Source: Psychromonas ossibalaenae ATCC BAA-1528 (GTDB lineage: Bacteria > Pseudomonadota > Gammaproteobacteria > Enterobacterales > Psychromonadaceae). Taken from it: a stretch of DNA of 64,000 bases. The stretch spans positions 34,541 to 98,540 of the forward strand of contig NZ_KB906980.1 of NCBI RefSeq assembly GCF_000381745.1. Reading direction: 5' to 3'. Below are positions 9,059-20,420 of this stretch, in pieces (position 1 is the first letter of the stretch; the number at the start of each line of letters is the position of its first letter). A model generated the notes under the pieces. The model did not search any database. It saw nothing but the letters and a program-made list of their open reading frames with translations, and had not been told where the DNA came from. The translations under genes were made by a program, and so were the position numbers.

Positions 9059-10042
9059 TTAAGCTCCCTTACGAAGGCGAGGATCCAGCACAACATAAAG
9101 CATGTCGGCTAATAAATTGAAGAACAGCATAAACAGTGTCATTACCAGTAACTGCCCCTGCAGTACCTGATAGTCACGCGCATTGATTGCATTCAATAAA
9201 ACTGTCCCAAGGCCGGGGTAATTGAAAATAATTTCCACAATCATCTGACCACCGATAGCCATACCCAGCGCCATAGACAGCGCAGTGACACTCGGCAGCA
9301 TAGCGTTACGCGCCGCATAGTTAAATACCACACGGTTTTCACTCAGCCCCTTGCCTTTAGCCATAGTGATGTAATCTTCAGCTAACAAGTTGATCATATT
9401 ATTACGCATGTTGATAAGGAAACCGCCGACCTGCACAATCGAAGCTGCAATTAACGGCAATACTGCGTGGTAAGCGACATCTTTTAGAAATGTCCAGCTT
9501 GTCCAGTCAGGAGTGAGTCCCGGCGTGTAGGCATTACCGGTAGGGAACCAACCTAAACCGATAGCAAAAGTAAACATCAGAATCATCGCAATAACCACTT
9601 GCGGTACAGACTGAACAGCCAACATGCCGGGGGAAAAAATCGTATCGAACTTACTGCCGCGGCGCCAGGCGGCAAAAATGCCGAGTACAGAGCCTAAAGT
9701 AAATGATAATAATACTGCACTACCGGCGAGGAACAGAGACCAGCCGAATGCGTTACCCAGTACAGAGTTTACCGATAACGGGTAGAACTGCACTGAAGTG
9801 CCTAACTCCCAGCTAAGAACACTTTTGATGTAGATAAAAAACTGCTCATAAAGAGGACCGTCAACAAAGCCTAATAACTCTTTCATGGCAGCGATACGCT
9901 CAGGTGTTACTTGAGTAGTTGCGTTTGCAAACATCATGGTTACCGGATCGCCCGGCATTGCCCGTGGAATAATAAAGTTCAAGGTTGCTGCAAAGAGCAA
10001 CGCAATAAAGTAAAACGATAAACGTCTTAAGAAAAATCCCAT
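9059..10042 (-). CDS. Chitin oligosaccharide ABC transporter permease 1 (OppB/DppB-like)
   Basis: This 327-residue inner-membrane permease starts with a membrane helix and the MPGDPV motif typical of DppB/OppB proteins. About six helices are predicted, with a conserved coupling loop near DYITMAKGKGLSENRVVFNYA. It is first of the four membrane/ATPase genes and lies 205 bp downstream of the binding-protein gene, across two stem-loops that probably lower its expression relative to the binding protein. It should form the channel with the adjacent permease. Confidence 0.9.
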   Translation of the reverse strand: MGFFLRRLSFYFIALLFAATLNFIIPRAMPGDPVTMMFANATTQVTPERIAAMKELLGFVDGPLYEQFFIYIKSVLSWELGTSVQFYPLSVNSVLGNAFGWSLFLAGSAVLLSFTLGSVLGIFAAWRRGSKFDTIFSPGMLAVQSVPQVVIAMILMFTFAIGLGWFPTGNAYTPGLTPDWTSWTFLKDVAYHAVLPLIAASIVQVGGFLINMRNNMINLLAEDYITMAKGKGLSENRVVFNYAARNAMLPSVTALSMALGMAIGGQMIVEIIFNYPGLGTVLLNAINARDYQVLQGQLLVMTLFMLFFNLLADMLYVVLDPRLRKGA

Positions 10043-10140
10043 AACTTACACCTTAATAATCCATTACTTGTCCGCGTAAGCGGAATGGAAAAATCATCAT
10101 GGTAAAACAGTCACCACAATAAAAAATTGCGAGGAAAAAA

Positions 10141-10159
10141 GGCGCACAATAGATGCGCC
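10141..10159 (-). terminator. Second stem-loop between binding protein and permease genes
   Basis: The minus strand holds a 6-bp GC stem (GGCGCA/TGCGCC) with a 7-base loop followed by TTTTTT. It lies 90 bp past the binding-protein stop, just after a first terminator-like hairpin. It is probably part of an attenuating pair or a 3' stabiliser of the binding-protein message. Confidence 0.6.
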
Positions 10160-10216
10160 AAAACTTACTTCTATAGAACTGTTAACTTATATTTAACAAA
10201 TAACGGTTTAATTAAA

Positions 10217-10239
10217 AAAGGCACACAATGTGTGCCTTT
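10217..10239 (-). terminator. Terminator/attenuator directly after the chitin-binding protein gene
   Basis: A near-perfect 11-bp inverted repeat (AAAGGCACACA and its complement) is followed on the minus strand by a T run. It begins 9 bp after the stop codon at 10248. In import operons such hairpins let the binding protein be made in excess over the membrane subunits. Confidence 0.75.
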
Positions 10240-10247
10240 GGTTAACG

Positions 10248-11930
10248 TTATTTAATCGGTTTTAAGTCTAATACCTGTAGAACACGCTCAGGAATACCTG
10301 CATAGATGCCTGGACGGCCTTTCGCATTGTCTGCATTCCACCAGCCGCTGAAGCGACTTGTGTTGTATTGGAAGCTGTTTAAGCCGGACATAACTGGAAT
10401 GGTTACCTGATCAGCAGCAATGATTGCCTGAATCTGGTTTGCCATCTTGATCTGTTCAGCTTTATCAGCCGTTTTGTAGAAGCTTGCTAATAAAGCGTCA
10501 ACTTTAGCGTTTTTCCAATGGTGCATAGCAAAACGCGGCGCAGTTGCTGTCTGGTACTTAGACGCGTACGCGCTGTCCCAGTATTTGTGCGGGTCACTAC
10601 CGTGGAAGTAGTTAGTGTAAGCTACATCATAAGTCGCATCCTGCATCGCTTTGTTGTATACCGCAAAATCAGGCGTACGTGCTTTAGCTTTAATACCTAC
10701 TTCTTCTAAGTTTTCAACAGCAAGCTGTACCGTGTTGTTAAAATCAGTCCAGCCGTTTGGAGACTGAATAATCAGCTCAAATGATTTACCAGACGGAGTT
10801 TCTACATAACCATCGTCATTTAAATCTTTAAAGCCGGCTTTCGTTAATAAGGCTTTAGCGCCGTCAACATTGTAGGTATTGAATTTTTTGTATTTATTAT
10901 GAACAGCTTCGTCAGACCATGCTTCAAACGCATAACCTAAACCAGAAGCAAAATCATTCACCACACCGTTACCGTAGAATGCGATATCAATAATAGTTTC
11001 GCGATCTATCGCCATTGAGAATGCACGACGGAAATCAACATTCGTCAGTGCTTCATTTTTAGCAGCATCAGGGTTTTTGAAGTTAACAACAAATGCCTGA
11101 GTACCTGCCGGCGTTAACCAGTATTTATGATTTGGATTTTTAGATGCGTATGTTTTGTCGATATCTGGAATGAATGAAGCAGACCAGTCCAGCTCAGAAT
11201 TGATAACCTTGCCTAATAACTGATCGTTGTTTGCAATTTGCGGCATACGGATACAGTCAACATCTAGATTATCTGCATCCCAGTATGTTGCAGAAGTACA
11301 CTGAGTGTATAAAGTAGGAGTAAACACATCCACTTCAGTAAACGGACCAGTACCTACAGGGTTTTCATTGGTAAATGTATCCGGCTTGTCAACTTTGCTC
11401 CATACGTGCTGTGCTACAACTGGTACACGAACTATTTCGTAAGGTGCGTTAGAGTTTGCTTCAGCTAAAGTGAACTCAACTTTGTATTCATTTATTTTCT
11501 TAACCGAAGTAACAACTTTATTAACACCGGTCTGGTCTAGAGAGGTTGTGTTTTTCACTAAATCGAATGTGAACACAACATCATCTGCAGTGAATTTTTC
11601 ACCGTCAGACCACTTAACACCTTTACGGATATCAAAGGTTACTGATTTTAGGTCTTTAGCCATTTCAAAACCAGTGGCTAAACGGAACTCAGGTTTGTTA
11701 GCGTGCATCTCATTAAAGATAACCAGCGGCTCGTATACAAAACCGAGTGTTGTACGTAAAGCAGTACCCAGGAACGGATTAAAGTTACGGATACTTGTAG
11801 GGTATAGGTGAGAAACAATTGTTAATTCGCTTTTATCTGAAGCTTGAGCAATTTGCGGTGTAATCAAACCCGCAGCAGCTGCTGAAAGAACAAGTGCAGT
11901 TATTTTCGTTTTTTTAAAATTGGCAAACAT
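10248..11930 (-). CDS. cbp: Periplasmic chitin oligosaccharide-binding protein (CBP, SBP family 5)
   Basis: This is the periplasmic receptor of the (GlcNAc)n ABC transporter. The 560-residue precursor has a signal peptide of about 30 residues ending PQIAQA. The mature protein is a cluster-C/family 5 solute-binding protein (LTIVSHLYPTSIRNFNPFLG, then the DLKSVTFDIRKGVKWSDGEKF strand common to the OppA/DppA family). In vibrios the unliganded form keeps the sensor ChiS inactive and ligand binding releases it. The divergent chiS gene, 744 bp away, supports the same circuit here. An AAGGAA Shine-Dalgarno precedes the ATG. A general peptide-binding role is the alternative but fits the neighbours less well. 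Confidence 0.92.
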   Translation of the reverse strand: MFANFKKTKITALVLSAAAAGLITPQIAQASDKSELTIVSHLYPTSIRNFNPFLGTALRTTLGFVYEPLVIFNEMHANKPEFRLATGFEMAKDLKSVTFDIRKGVKWSDGEKFTADDVVFTFDLVKNTTSLDQTGVNKVVTSVKKINEYKVEFTLAEANSNAPYEIVRVPVVAQHVWSKVDKPDTFTNENPVGTGPFTEVDVFTPTLYTQCTSATYWDADNLDVDCIRMPQIANNDQLLGKVINSELDWSASFIPDIDKTYASKNPNHKYWLTPAGTQAFVVNFKNPDAAKNEALTNVDFRRAFSMAIDRETIIDIAFYGNGVVNDFASGLGYAFEAWSDEAVHNKYKKFNTYNVDGAKALLTKAGFKDLNDDGYVETPSGKSFELIIQSPNGWTDFNNTVQLAVENLEEVGIKAKARTPDFAVYNKAMQDATYDVAYTNYFHGSDPHKYWDSAYASKYQTATAPRFAMHHWKNAKVDALLASFYKTADKAEQIKMANQIQAIIAADQVTIPVMSGLNSFQYNTSRFSGWWNADNAKGRPGIYAGIPERVLQVLDLKPIK

Positions 11931-12040
11931 TTGTATTCCTTACTCTATATTTTTCAATAATATTTATACGTACAAACATTTTTCAATAAGTTTTATGTCT
12001 CATCCTGAGTGCCTAGCAGCTCATTCTTGAGTCTCGTATT

Positions 12041-12056
12041 CACTCTTATCTGAGTG
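12041..12056. promoter_or_regulatory. CACTC-N6-GAGTG inverted repeat upstream of cbp
   Basis: Two perfect 5-base arms are separated by TTATCT about 110 bp upstream of the cbp start. The right arm lies in CTGAGTGC, which recurs at 12005-12012. The arms recall SlmA-type sites (GTGAGTACTCAC) only loosely, being reversed with a longer spacer. It could be an operator for the transporter operon. Confidence 0.3.
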
Positions 12057-12169
12057 CTAACCTATTGAAAAATTCCATTCAAACCATGGCCACTTAAACT
12101 CTGAAACATTCTCATGTCCGGCTTTCGCTGCTAAGAAAACTACAGCAGTTCAAAAGAGTCAATTCCTCT

Positions 12170-12229
12170 CTCCGTTAAATACGTCAAAAGCCTTTAAAAC
12201 TCCGTTAAAAACGTTATTTTCAACGTTTT
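12170..12229. promoter_or_regulatory. 30-bp-spaced direct repeats and ACGTT inverted repeat
   Basis: CTCCGTTAAATACGT (12170-12184) and CTCCGTTAAAAACGT (12200-12214) match at 14 of 15 bases and start exactly 30 bp apart, about three helical turns. The second copy runs into a perfect inverted repeat, AAAAACGTT-N6-AACGTTTTT, ending near 12229. Same-face spacing is what a dimer or cooperative activator would need, so this is the best candidate ChiS operator. Identity of the binding protein is inference. Confidence 0.4.
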
Positions 12230-12414
12230 TATGCTTGTTTTATAAACATATTTATCTGCTGTAGATCACCTTTATTTACAACACAAAGAAAGATTACGTT
12301 AGCGCCCACTTACAACGACACATAAGCAACACTTAAGAAAAGAGCATAAAAAAACGATAGCACTTTGATTTGTTACAGTTCATGATTTTTTCTTCCTGCA
12401 TTTTGCCGATTCGT

Positions 12415-12430
12415 TGTGACTTCTCTCGCA
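12415..12430. promoter_or_regulatory. Candidate CRP site
   Basis: TGTGA-N6-TCGCA matches the CRP consensus TGTGA-N6-TCACA at nine of ten positions. It lies 245 bp before the chiS start and about 485 bp before cbp. Catabolite control of a chitin regulon is expected. Confidence 0.4.
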
Positions 12431-12637
12431 TTTTACTTAACAATTCTATTTAAAAGACTAAAGTGATAAGAAATAATGCCGCTTTGTGATAACTTTAACT
12501 AGAATATTTTGCCTAGCAAATTAAGGTTGTTCTCTTAAATTGATGTTACATATTTGATGTATTTATTACGGCTGAGAAAATAGGTTTAATTAAAAAAATT
12601 ATCGCTTAACAGATCCATCTCCTGAAAGAGAGACAAA

Positions 12638-12682
12638 ATGAAGACTACTTGGGGTTATCACTTAAAAAGTTTCTATGATTAA
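12638..12682 (+). CDS. Possible 14-residue leader peptide overlapping the chiS start
   Basis: The frame reads MKTTWGYHLKSFYD and then TAA. An AG-rich GAAAGAGAGAC ribosome-binding stretch lies just before its ATG, whereas the chiS ATG at 12675 has only AAAAAG-like sequence upstream. The leader stop (12680-12682) lies just inside chiS, so ribosomes finishing the leader would terminate on the chiS start, the arrangement used for translational coupling. It is too short to judge by composition and could be chance. Confidence 0.35.
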   Translation: MKTTWGYHLKSFYD

Positions 12683-15600
12683 AATTAACTACTTCAAAAA
12701 ACTTAAAAACACCTTAATGGTCGCTTTCCTGGTGCTCAGCATTACGCCGTTAACTCTGAGTTCGTTATTTTACCTATACACGCAAAGTCAGGATTTAAGC
12801 GAACAGATTAAAACCCATCTGACGACTCAACGTGATAATCAGCAGCAGCAGGTAGAAAGTTATTTCAAAGCCCAGGAGTCTGAAGTCCGCAGCTTTGCAC
12901 GCTCAGAATTAGGCATCTCCAGCGGCGGACGTTTTTACGGACTGGTAAAGGCGTTCCAGCATTTAGGTAATACTACCCAGGAAGCACAAATACATGCACA
13001 AAGACGTTATGAAACCGGCTCTGGAGATGTTATTAACAGTAAAATAAAACGCGATTCACCCGAGTACCTTGGTAGTGAACGCTACCGTCTGATCCATAAA
13101 CGTTACCACCACCTCTATTCAGACCTGCTGGCTCGATCTGATTTTAGCGATATTCTTCTGGTTAATTTAAAAGGCACGATTGTCTATTCTACCCGCAAAT
13201 TCGATTATTACGGTACTAACCTGCTTAACGGTAAATATCAGAACAGTCCGCTGGCAGAAACCTTTAAAACAGTTGCTCAGCACGTTAAAATCAATCCAGA
13301 CGAAAAAATAACGCCGGTAATTTTTTCTGATTTTAAGAAGCAGGGAACAGAAGAGCCTGCCTGGTTTGCAGCTCCGATAAAAGAGCAGGGGTACCTGCAC
13401 AGCTTTGTTATTTTTAAACTTGATAATACTCACTTAAGTACTTTGCTTGCTAAATCCAGCGGGCACCAGCAGCGGACATTATTAACTGACGGTAATTCCC
13501 GCTCACGGATCAAAACTGCACAGGAGCAAAATAGCGAGAGCCAAACCGACAGTATCCTACAGGCAATTAACGGTTTCACTTCGGTTGACAGCTTCAGTAA
13601 TACACAGGGAGACCAGGTACTGGCAGCCTTTACACCGATATCTGTGCTAGGGAAAAGTTGGGCATTAGCAGTTGAGCTGCCGGAAAAATTAGCCTACGCA
13701 CGGATAAAACAACTAGAACAGGTATTTATCATCACTCTGCTGCTTGCTATTGCACTGGTCGTTATTGCTTCACATTATTTATCCAATTCAATTACCGCCC
13801 CTATTCTTAATTTAGCCTGGATTGCAGAGCGTCTGGCCGCCGGAGATCTTGAGCAGGAAATGACAGGAACTGAGCGCCAGGATGAAATAGGCAGGCTGGC
13901 CGTCAGTTTTGCACGAATGAAACACTCAGTAAGTGAAAAACTGCAGTTGATTAATAAACAGAATAAAGAACTAGAAACCAACCTGACACTTATTCAGCAG
14001 CAGAATAACGAGCTGCAGCTTAGCGATAAATTAAAAGATGAATTTTTAGCCACTACCTCCCATGAGCTTCGCACTCCGTTACACGGCATGCTGGGTATCA
14101 CAGAGATGTTATCATCCGGTGCCTACGGCCCCCTTAATAAAGATCAGCTGTATCAGCTCGATATAATCAATAACAGCGGCATGCGTTTATCTAATCTGGT
14201 TGATGACCTGCTCGACTACCATAAAATGCGCTATGGTAATTTATACATTAACAAACATGCGGTTGATTTATCATCTGCAGTACACCTGGTTTTAGAACTC
14301 TCCAGTCACCTCCTGAATAACAAACCGTTAAGAATAATTAACCAAGTCCCCGAGCAGCTGCCGCTGGTGACTGCAGATGAACAACGCTTAGAACAGGTAT
14401 TATACAACCTGATCGGCAACGCGATAAAATATACCAGTGAAGGGAAAATTATTATCTGCGCAAGTATAATGGAAACGAACCTGCAGGTGCAGGTCATAGA
14501 TACCGGCAGCGGTATTGAAGCAGGCCAGCTTGAACATATCTTTGAACCACTTATTCAGGCTAATGTAGACAGCCCCTATTACCGCCAGGGTGCAGGACTA
14601 GGGCTGTCAATCAGCCGGCGTTTAATTGAATTAATGGGCGGCAGTTTATATGTCAGCAGCCAGCCGCAGATAGGCACCACTTTCAGCTTCACCCTGCCCC
14701 TGGCATCAGCAGTAGCAGTCTCTGAAACAAATTTGCCCAATGCGGTTAAACATTTTGATATTCCTGCTCCCTATGAACAGATATCGGTTACAACCGACTC
14801 CTTGCCCGATAATCCGGATGCTCCGTTATTAATTGTTGCCGATGATGAAGCAGTCAATTTACAGGTATTAACCAGCTTTTTAAGACTCGAAGGTTACCGC
14901 GTAAAAACCGCACCAAACGGTGTAGAAACACTTGATCTTATAGAGCAGGAAATACCGGCATTATTGTTATTAGACGTCATGATGCCGGGAATGAGCGGTT
15001 ATGAAGTTTGTCAGGCTGTGCGTAAAGAGTTTGATGCCGGCAGTCTGCCGATTATTATGCTGACAGCATTAAGTCAAAGTAAGGACCGTATTAGAGGTTT
15101 TGAGGCCGGGGCGAATGATTATGTCAGTAAACCCTTTAATCAGAAAGAGCTGGCAGCCCGAATCAATGCCCATCTGCAGGCAAGTCAGACTCAGCGTTTG
15201 AATAACAGTAACATACAGCTGCGTCAAACCCTTAAAAATCAGGAGCAGATAGAAGCAGACTTGTTAGAAACGCAGGGTAACCTGCTGACCCTGCTTGAGC
15301 ATAGCCCAGATGCCGTCCTGTGTATCCGCAATGATGAAAGAATCCATTTTGCCAACCGCAACGCCGGTAAGTTATTCAAACGCAGTCTGCAGCAGCTGCA
15401 GCATTATCAGCTTGATGATTTGGTAGTGAAACGCAGCTTAGAAAATAAAAACAAGCATAATCATGAAATTGATATTTATATCGAAGGTAAAATTCAACGC
15501 TTAACCGCTTCAGTTATCCCTCTGCCTGAGCAGTCAGGGCTGCACAGCCTGATTATCTTCTGCATTGATGATAACTATGATGCGCAGCGGGTCACTAACT

Positions 15601-16040
15601 TAGAAAATGCCGTCGATGCCCTTTCCAGCTATGCCTTTGACGGCGACAGCAGACAGTTACAGTCATTAAAAGAGTTAGGCGGCGAATTCACCCGCCTGGT
15701 GGATAAAGTTGAAGGCAAAGGAGCAGATAAAAACCAGCTTAAACGCGAGGTACTAGTAGATGTCATGAACCGAACACTGGAATACTGGGAATTAGAAAGT
15801 AATCAAACTAAATTTGAACTAGCCGAACAAAGCCGCTTATGGCGAGTTTATTTAGACCGCAGCACACTGCAGACCCGTACTCTTGATAAATACCTGCATT
15901 TAGAAACCTTACCTAAAGCACCGCGCTGGCGGACGGTACTAAGCACTATCGAGTATGTACTTAGTAATTGTGATGTACACAATCAGCAGCGTTTGAAAAT
16001 TGAGCAGCTGCGCTCACAGCTGCAGAAGTTAATCAGCTAA
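12675..16040 (+). CDS. chiS: ChiS, hybrid sensor kinase controlling chitin utilisation
   Basis: This membrane sensor activates chitin genes when the periplasmic binding protein takes up (GlcNAc)n. The 1121 residues comprise TM1 (about 14-33), a periplasmic domain (34-345), TM2 (about 347-367), HAMP (to about 420), a short coiled coil, and HisKA with phospho-acceptor H463 in SHELRTP. An HATPase domain with an NAIKY N-box and GAGLGLSISRR loop follows. A receiver domain (about 716-835) carries D767 in LDVMMPG, and a 280-residue C-terminal part has a PAS-like segment and an end region that in V. cholerae ChiS binds DNA directly. Histidine and aspartate positions are within a few residues of those I recall for V. 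cholerae. The 3' end overlaps ampD by 12 bp. Confidence 0.92.
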   Translation: MIKINYFKKLKNTLMVAFLVLSITPLTLSSLFYLYTQSQDLSEQIKTHLTTQRDNQQQQVESYFKAQESEVRSFARSELGISSGGRFYGLVKAFQHLGNTTQEAQIHAQRRYETGSGDVINSKIKRDSPEYLGSERYRLIHKRYHHLYSDLLARSDFSDILLVNLKGTIVYSTRKFDYYGTNLLNGKYQNSPLAETFKTVAQHVKINPDEKITPVIFSDFKKQGTEEPAWFAAPIKEQGYLHSFVIFKLDNTHLSTLLAKSSGHQQRTLLTDGNSRSRIKTAQEQNSESQTDSILQAINGFTSVDSFSNTQGDQVLAAFTPISVLGKSWALAVELPEKLAYARIKQLEQVFIITLLLAIALVVIASHYLSNSITAPILNLAWIAERLAAGDLEQEMTGTERQDEIGRLAVSFARMKHSVSEKLQLINKQNKELETNLTLIQQQNNELQLSDKLKDEFLATTSHELRTPLHGMLGITEMLSSGAYGPLNKDQLYQLDIINNSGMRLSNLVDDLLDYHKMRYGNLYINKHAVDLSSAVHLVLELSSHLLNNKPLRIINQVPEQLPLVTADEQRLEQVLYNLIGNAIKYTSEGKIIICASIMETNLQVQVIDTGSGIEAGQLEHIFEPLIQANVDSPYYRQGAGLGLSISRRLIELMGGSLYVSSQPQIGTTFSFTLPLASAVAVSETNLPNAVKHFDIPAPYEQISVTTDSLPDNPDAPLLIVADDEAVNLQVLTSFLRLEGYRVKTAPNGVETLDLIEQEIPALLLLDVMMPGMSGYEVCQAVRKEFDAGSLPIIMLTALSQSKDRIRGFEAGANDYVSKPFNQKELAARINAHLQASQTQRLNNSNIQLRQTLKNQEQIEADLLETQGNLLTLLEHSPDAVLCIRNDERIHFANRNAGKLFKRSLQQLQHYQLDDLVVKRSLENKNKHNHEIDIYIEGKIQRLTASVIPLPEQSGLHSLIIFCIDDNYDAQRVTNLENAVDALSSYAFDGDSRQLQSLKELGGEFTRLVDKVEGKGADKNQLKREVLVDVMNRTLEYWELESNQTKFELAEQSRLWRVYLDRSTLQTRTLDKYLHLETLPKAPRWRTVLSTIEYVLSNCDVHNQQRLKIEQLRSQLQKLIS

Positions 16041-16574
16041 CAAACGGAAATAATAATTCCAGTCAAATAAAGCACCGGGATCCGTTTTTCGCCCCGGTGC
16101 AATATCACTGTGTCCCGTTATCCGCGACCTTGTGATTGCCGGATAACACTGCTGAATCTGCACCGTTAATGCAGCAAGCGCCCGATACTGATCTTCTGTA
16201 TAAGCACTCTTATCTGTCCCCTCCAGCTCGATACCGATAGAATAATCATTGCACCCTTCAATACCTGCAAAACAAGAAAAACCTGCATGCCAGGCACGTT
16301 TTGCAAAAGGAACATACTGCTCCACTTGACCATCACGGCGGATCACACAATGCGCCGATACTTCTAAGCCCTGCAGGTCTGCAAAGCCGGGATCTTCACT
16401 GCAGTCTAAACAGCCGGTAAACAGCTGCTCAACGGCTTTCCCGCCATATATACCTTCGGGAAGGCTGATACAGTGGATCACTAATAAGCTAATCTGAACA
16501 TCAGCGGGACGCTCATTATAAAAGGGACTGCGGATCTGTTTTGCTGCCGGGTAAATGCCGAGTTTGTCGATCAT
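16029..16574 (-). CDS. ampD: AmpD, 1,6-anhydro-N-acetylmuramyl-L-alanine amidase
   Basis: This cytosolic zinc amidase recycles peptidoglycan by splitting anhydroMurNAc from the stem peptide. The 181-residue length is usual. Zinc ligands are visible as H34 (LVIHCISLPEG), H155 (GHSDIAPG) and D165 (KTDPG), and RAWHAG matches the substrate groove. A GGAAAA stretch precedes the ATG. In enterobacteria ampD pairs with ampE and in many relatives it lies near nadC; here it stands alone, convergent with chiS and overlapping its last 12 bp. Linkage to chitin genes is probably incidental, though both handle GlcNAc-containing sugars. Confidence 0.93.
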   Translation of the reverse strand: MIDKLGIYPAAKQIRSPFYNERPADVQISLLVIHCISLPEGIYGGKAVEQLFTGCLDCSEDPGFADLQGLEVSAHCVIRRDGQVEQYVPFAKRAWHAGFSCFAGIEGCNDYSIGIELEGTDKSAYTEDQYRALAALTVQIQQCYPAITRSRITGHSDIAPGRKTDPGALFDWNYYFRLLAD

Positions 16575-16635
16575 AATAATTTTCCAGTATCTGTATTTTC
16601 GCTAAGCCATCATAGTCTTTCCTACACATAAAAAA

Positions 16636-16657
16636 AATCCCCACCGAAGTGAGGATT
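16636..16657 (-). terminator. eno-type terminator copy 1 (most distal)
   Basis: The RNA from the minus strand forms a 9-bp stem with a UUCG tetraloop closed by C-G, then a U run. The hairpin is identical to the authentic eno terminator. Confidence 0.85.
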
Positions 16658-16783
16658 TAAAATCTTTAAAATTTAAAAATCAGAATTACTGAGCTTCTCT
16701 TTAAGGTTGAGGTGTTTCAGCGCCTAGAGCAACACGGTCAGAACGGCTTAAAGCTCTTCATCCGCTAAACCGCAGGCAAAAAA

Positions 16784-16805
16784 AATCCCCACCGAAGTGA
16801 GGATT
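16784..16805 (-). terminator. eno-type terminator copy 2
   Basis: The same 9-bp stem, UUCG loop and U run as the authentic eno terminator, about 350 bp further downstream of eno. Confidence 0.85.
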
Positions 16806-16907
16806 CTAAATCTTAAAATTTAAAAATCAGAATTACTGACCTTCTCTTTAAGACTGAAGTGAATGATGGTGCTTTGCACCTATATTTATAAACCGCAGAC
16901 ATAAAAA

Positions 16908-16927
16908 AACGCTTCCGAAGAAGCGTT
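16908..16927 (-). terminator. Variant UUCG-loop terminator copy 3
   Basis: An 8-bp stem AACGCTTC/GAAGCGTT with a UUCG loop and following U run on the minus strand. Stem bases differ from the other three copies while pairing and loop are kept, so the structure rather than the sequence seems conserved. Confidence 0.8.
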
Positions 16928-17026
16928 TCAAATCTTATCGTTTAAAACTCAGTAAATATTACTGACCTTTTCTTTAAGACTGAAGTAAATGCAGGTGCTT
17001 TTGAGCCTAGATCAACTTAGCTACGT

Positions 17027-17071
17027 TAAATATTGATTCAATTTATAAGTTATAAATTGAATCAATATTTG
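17027..17071. repeat. 20-bp AT-rich perfect palindrome inside the eno-tail array
   Basis: Arms at 17028-17047 and 17051-17070 (AAATATTGATTCAATTTATA and its complement) are perfectly complementary around a 3-base centre. The palindrome sits where the third eno-tail copy has lost its middle. It has no U run and is far longer than the array's terminators. It may be an insertion scar, a protein-binding site or a cruciform. Confidence 0.75.
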
Positions 17072-17153
17072 TTGCTTGCCCGTAGTTAACAAAGAGTTGC
17101 AACACGGTCAGAACGGCTTAATGTTCTTTGTTTACTAAATAGCGGGCAAAAAA

Positions 17154-17175
17154 AATCCCCACCGAAGTGAGGATT
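17154..17175 (-). terminator. eno: Authentic eno terminator
   Basis: A 9-bp stem (one U-G wobble) with a C(UUCG)G tetraloop and seven or more U residues begins 29 bp after the eno stop. This is a textbook intrinsic terminator. Confidence 0.92.
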
Positions 17176-17203
17176 TAAAATCTTAATATTTAAAAATCAG
17201 TGA

Positions 17204-18596
<1,393 letters not shown>

Positions 18597-18612
18597 ATAG
18601 GGTCAATAAAAA

Positions 18613-20271
<1,659 letters not shown>

Positions 20272-20420
20272 TTAGAAAAAAGAAAGTTATATTCATTCAC
20301 AATTAATAACAAACCCGCAAACACAAAAACATCAGCTTAATTGAATAAGTGATGGGTTAAGTCAGCCGATTAATTTACTGTAATTATAAATGAGAATTTT
20401 GAACATTTTGATGGGAATGC

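Larger units (their letters stand above)
11931..12637. promoter_or_regulatory. Divergent control region between cbp and chiS
   Basis: About 700 bp of A+T-rich DNA separates the binding-protein operon from chiS. It contains no convincing gene. Visible elements are an inverted repeat at 12041-12056, paired direct repeats with an inverted repeat at 12170-12229, and a CRP-like site at 12415-12430. In V. cholerae this promoter is activated by ChiS itself and by SlmA, so these are candidate binding sites. The assignment of any one site is inference. Confidence 0.6.
16630..17149 (-). repeat. Array of three decayed copies of the eno 3' end
   Basis: The DNA after eno repeats the gene's own tail. Each unit has an A-run plus terminator hairpin, then a block resembling the last eno codons (ATTACTGACCTT with CTTTAAGA), then remnants of GGTGCTTTTGAACCTAGAG. 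Units begin near 16630, 16777 and 16902; the authentic tail begins near 17147. The eno coding motif at 17288-17310 recurs identically at 16728-16750 (23 bp) and 17099-17120 (22 bp). Reading frames in the copies are broken by indels. They are relics of repeated partial duplication or of attachment-site duplication at eno. Confidence 0.85.
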
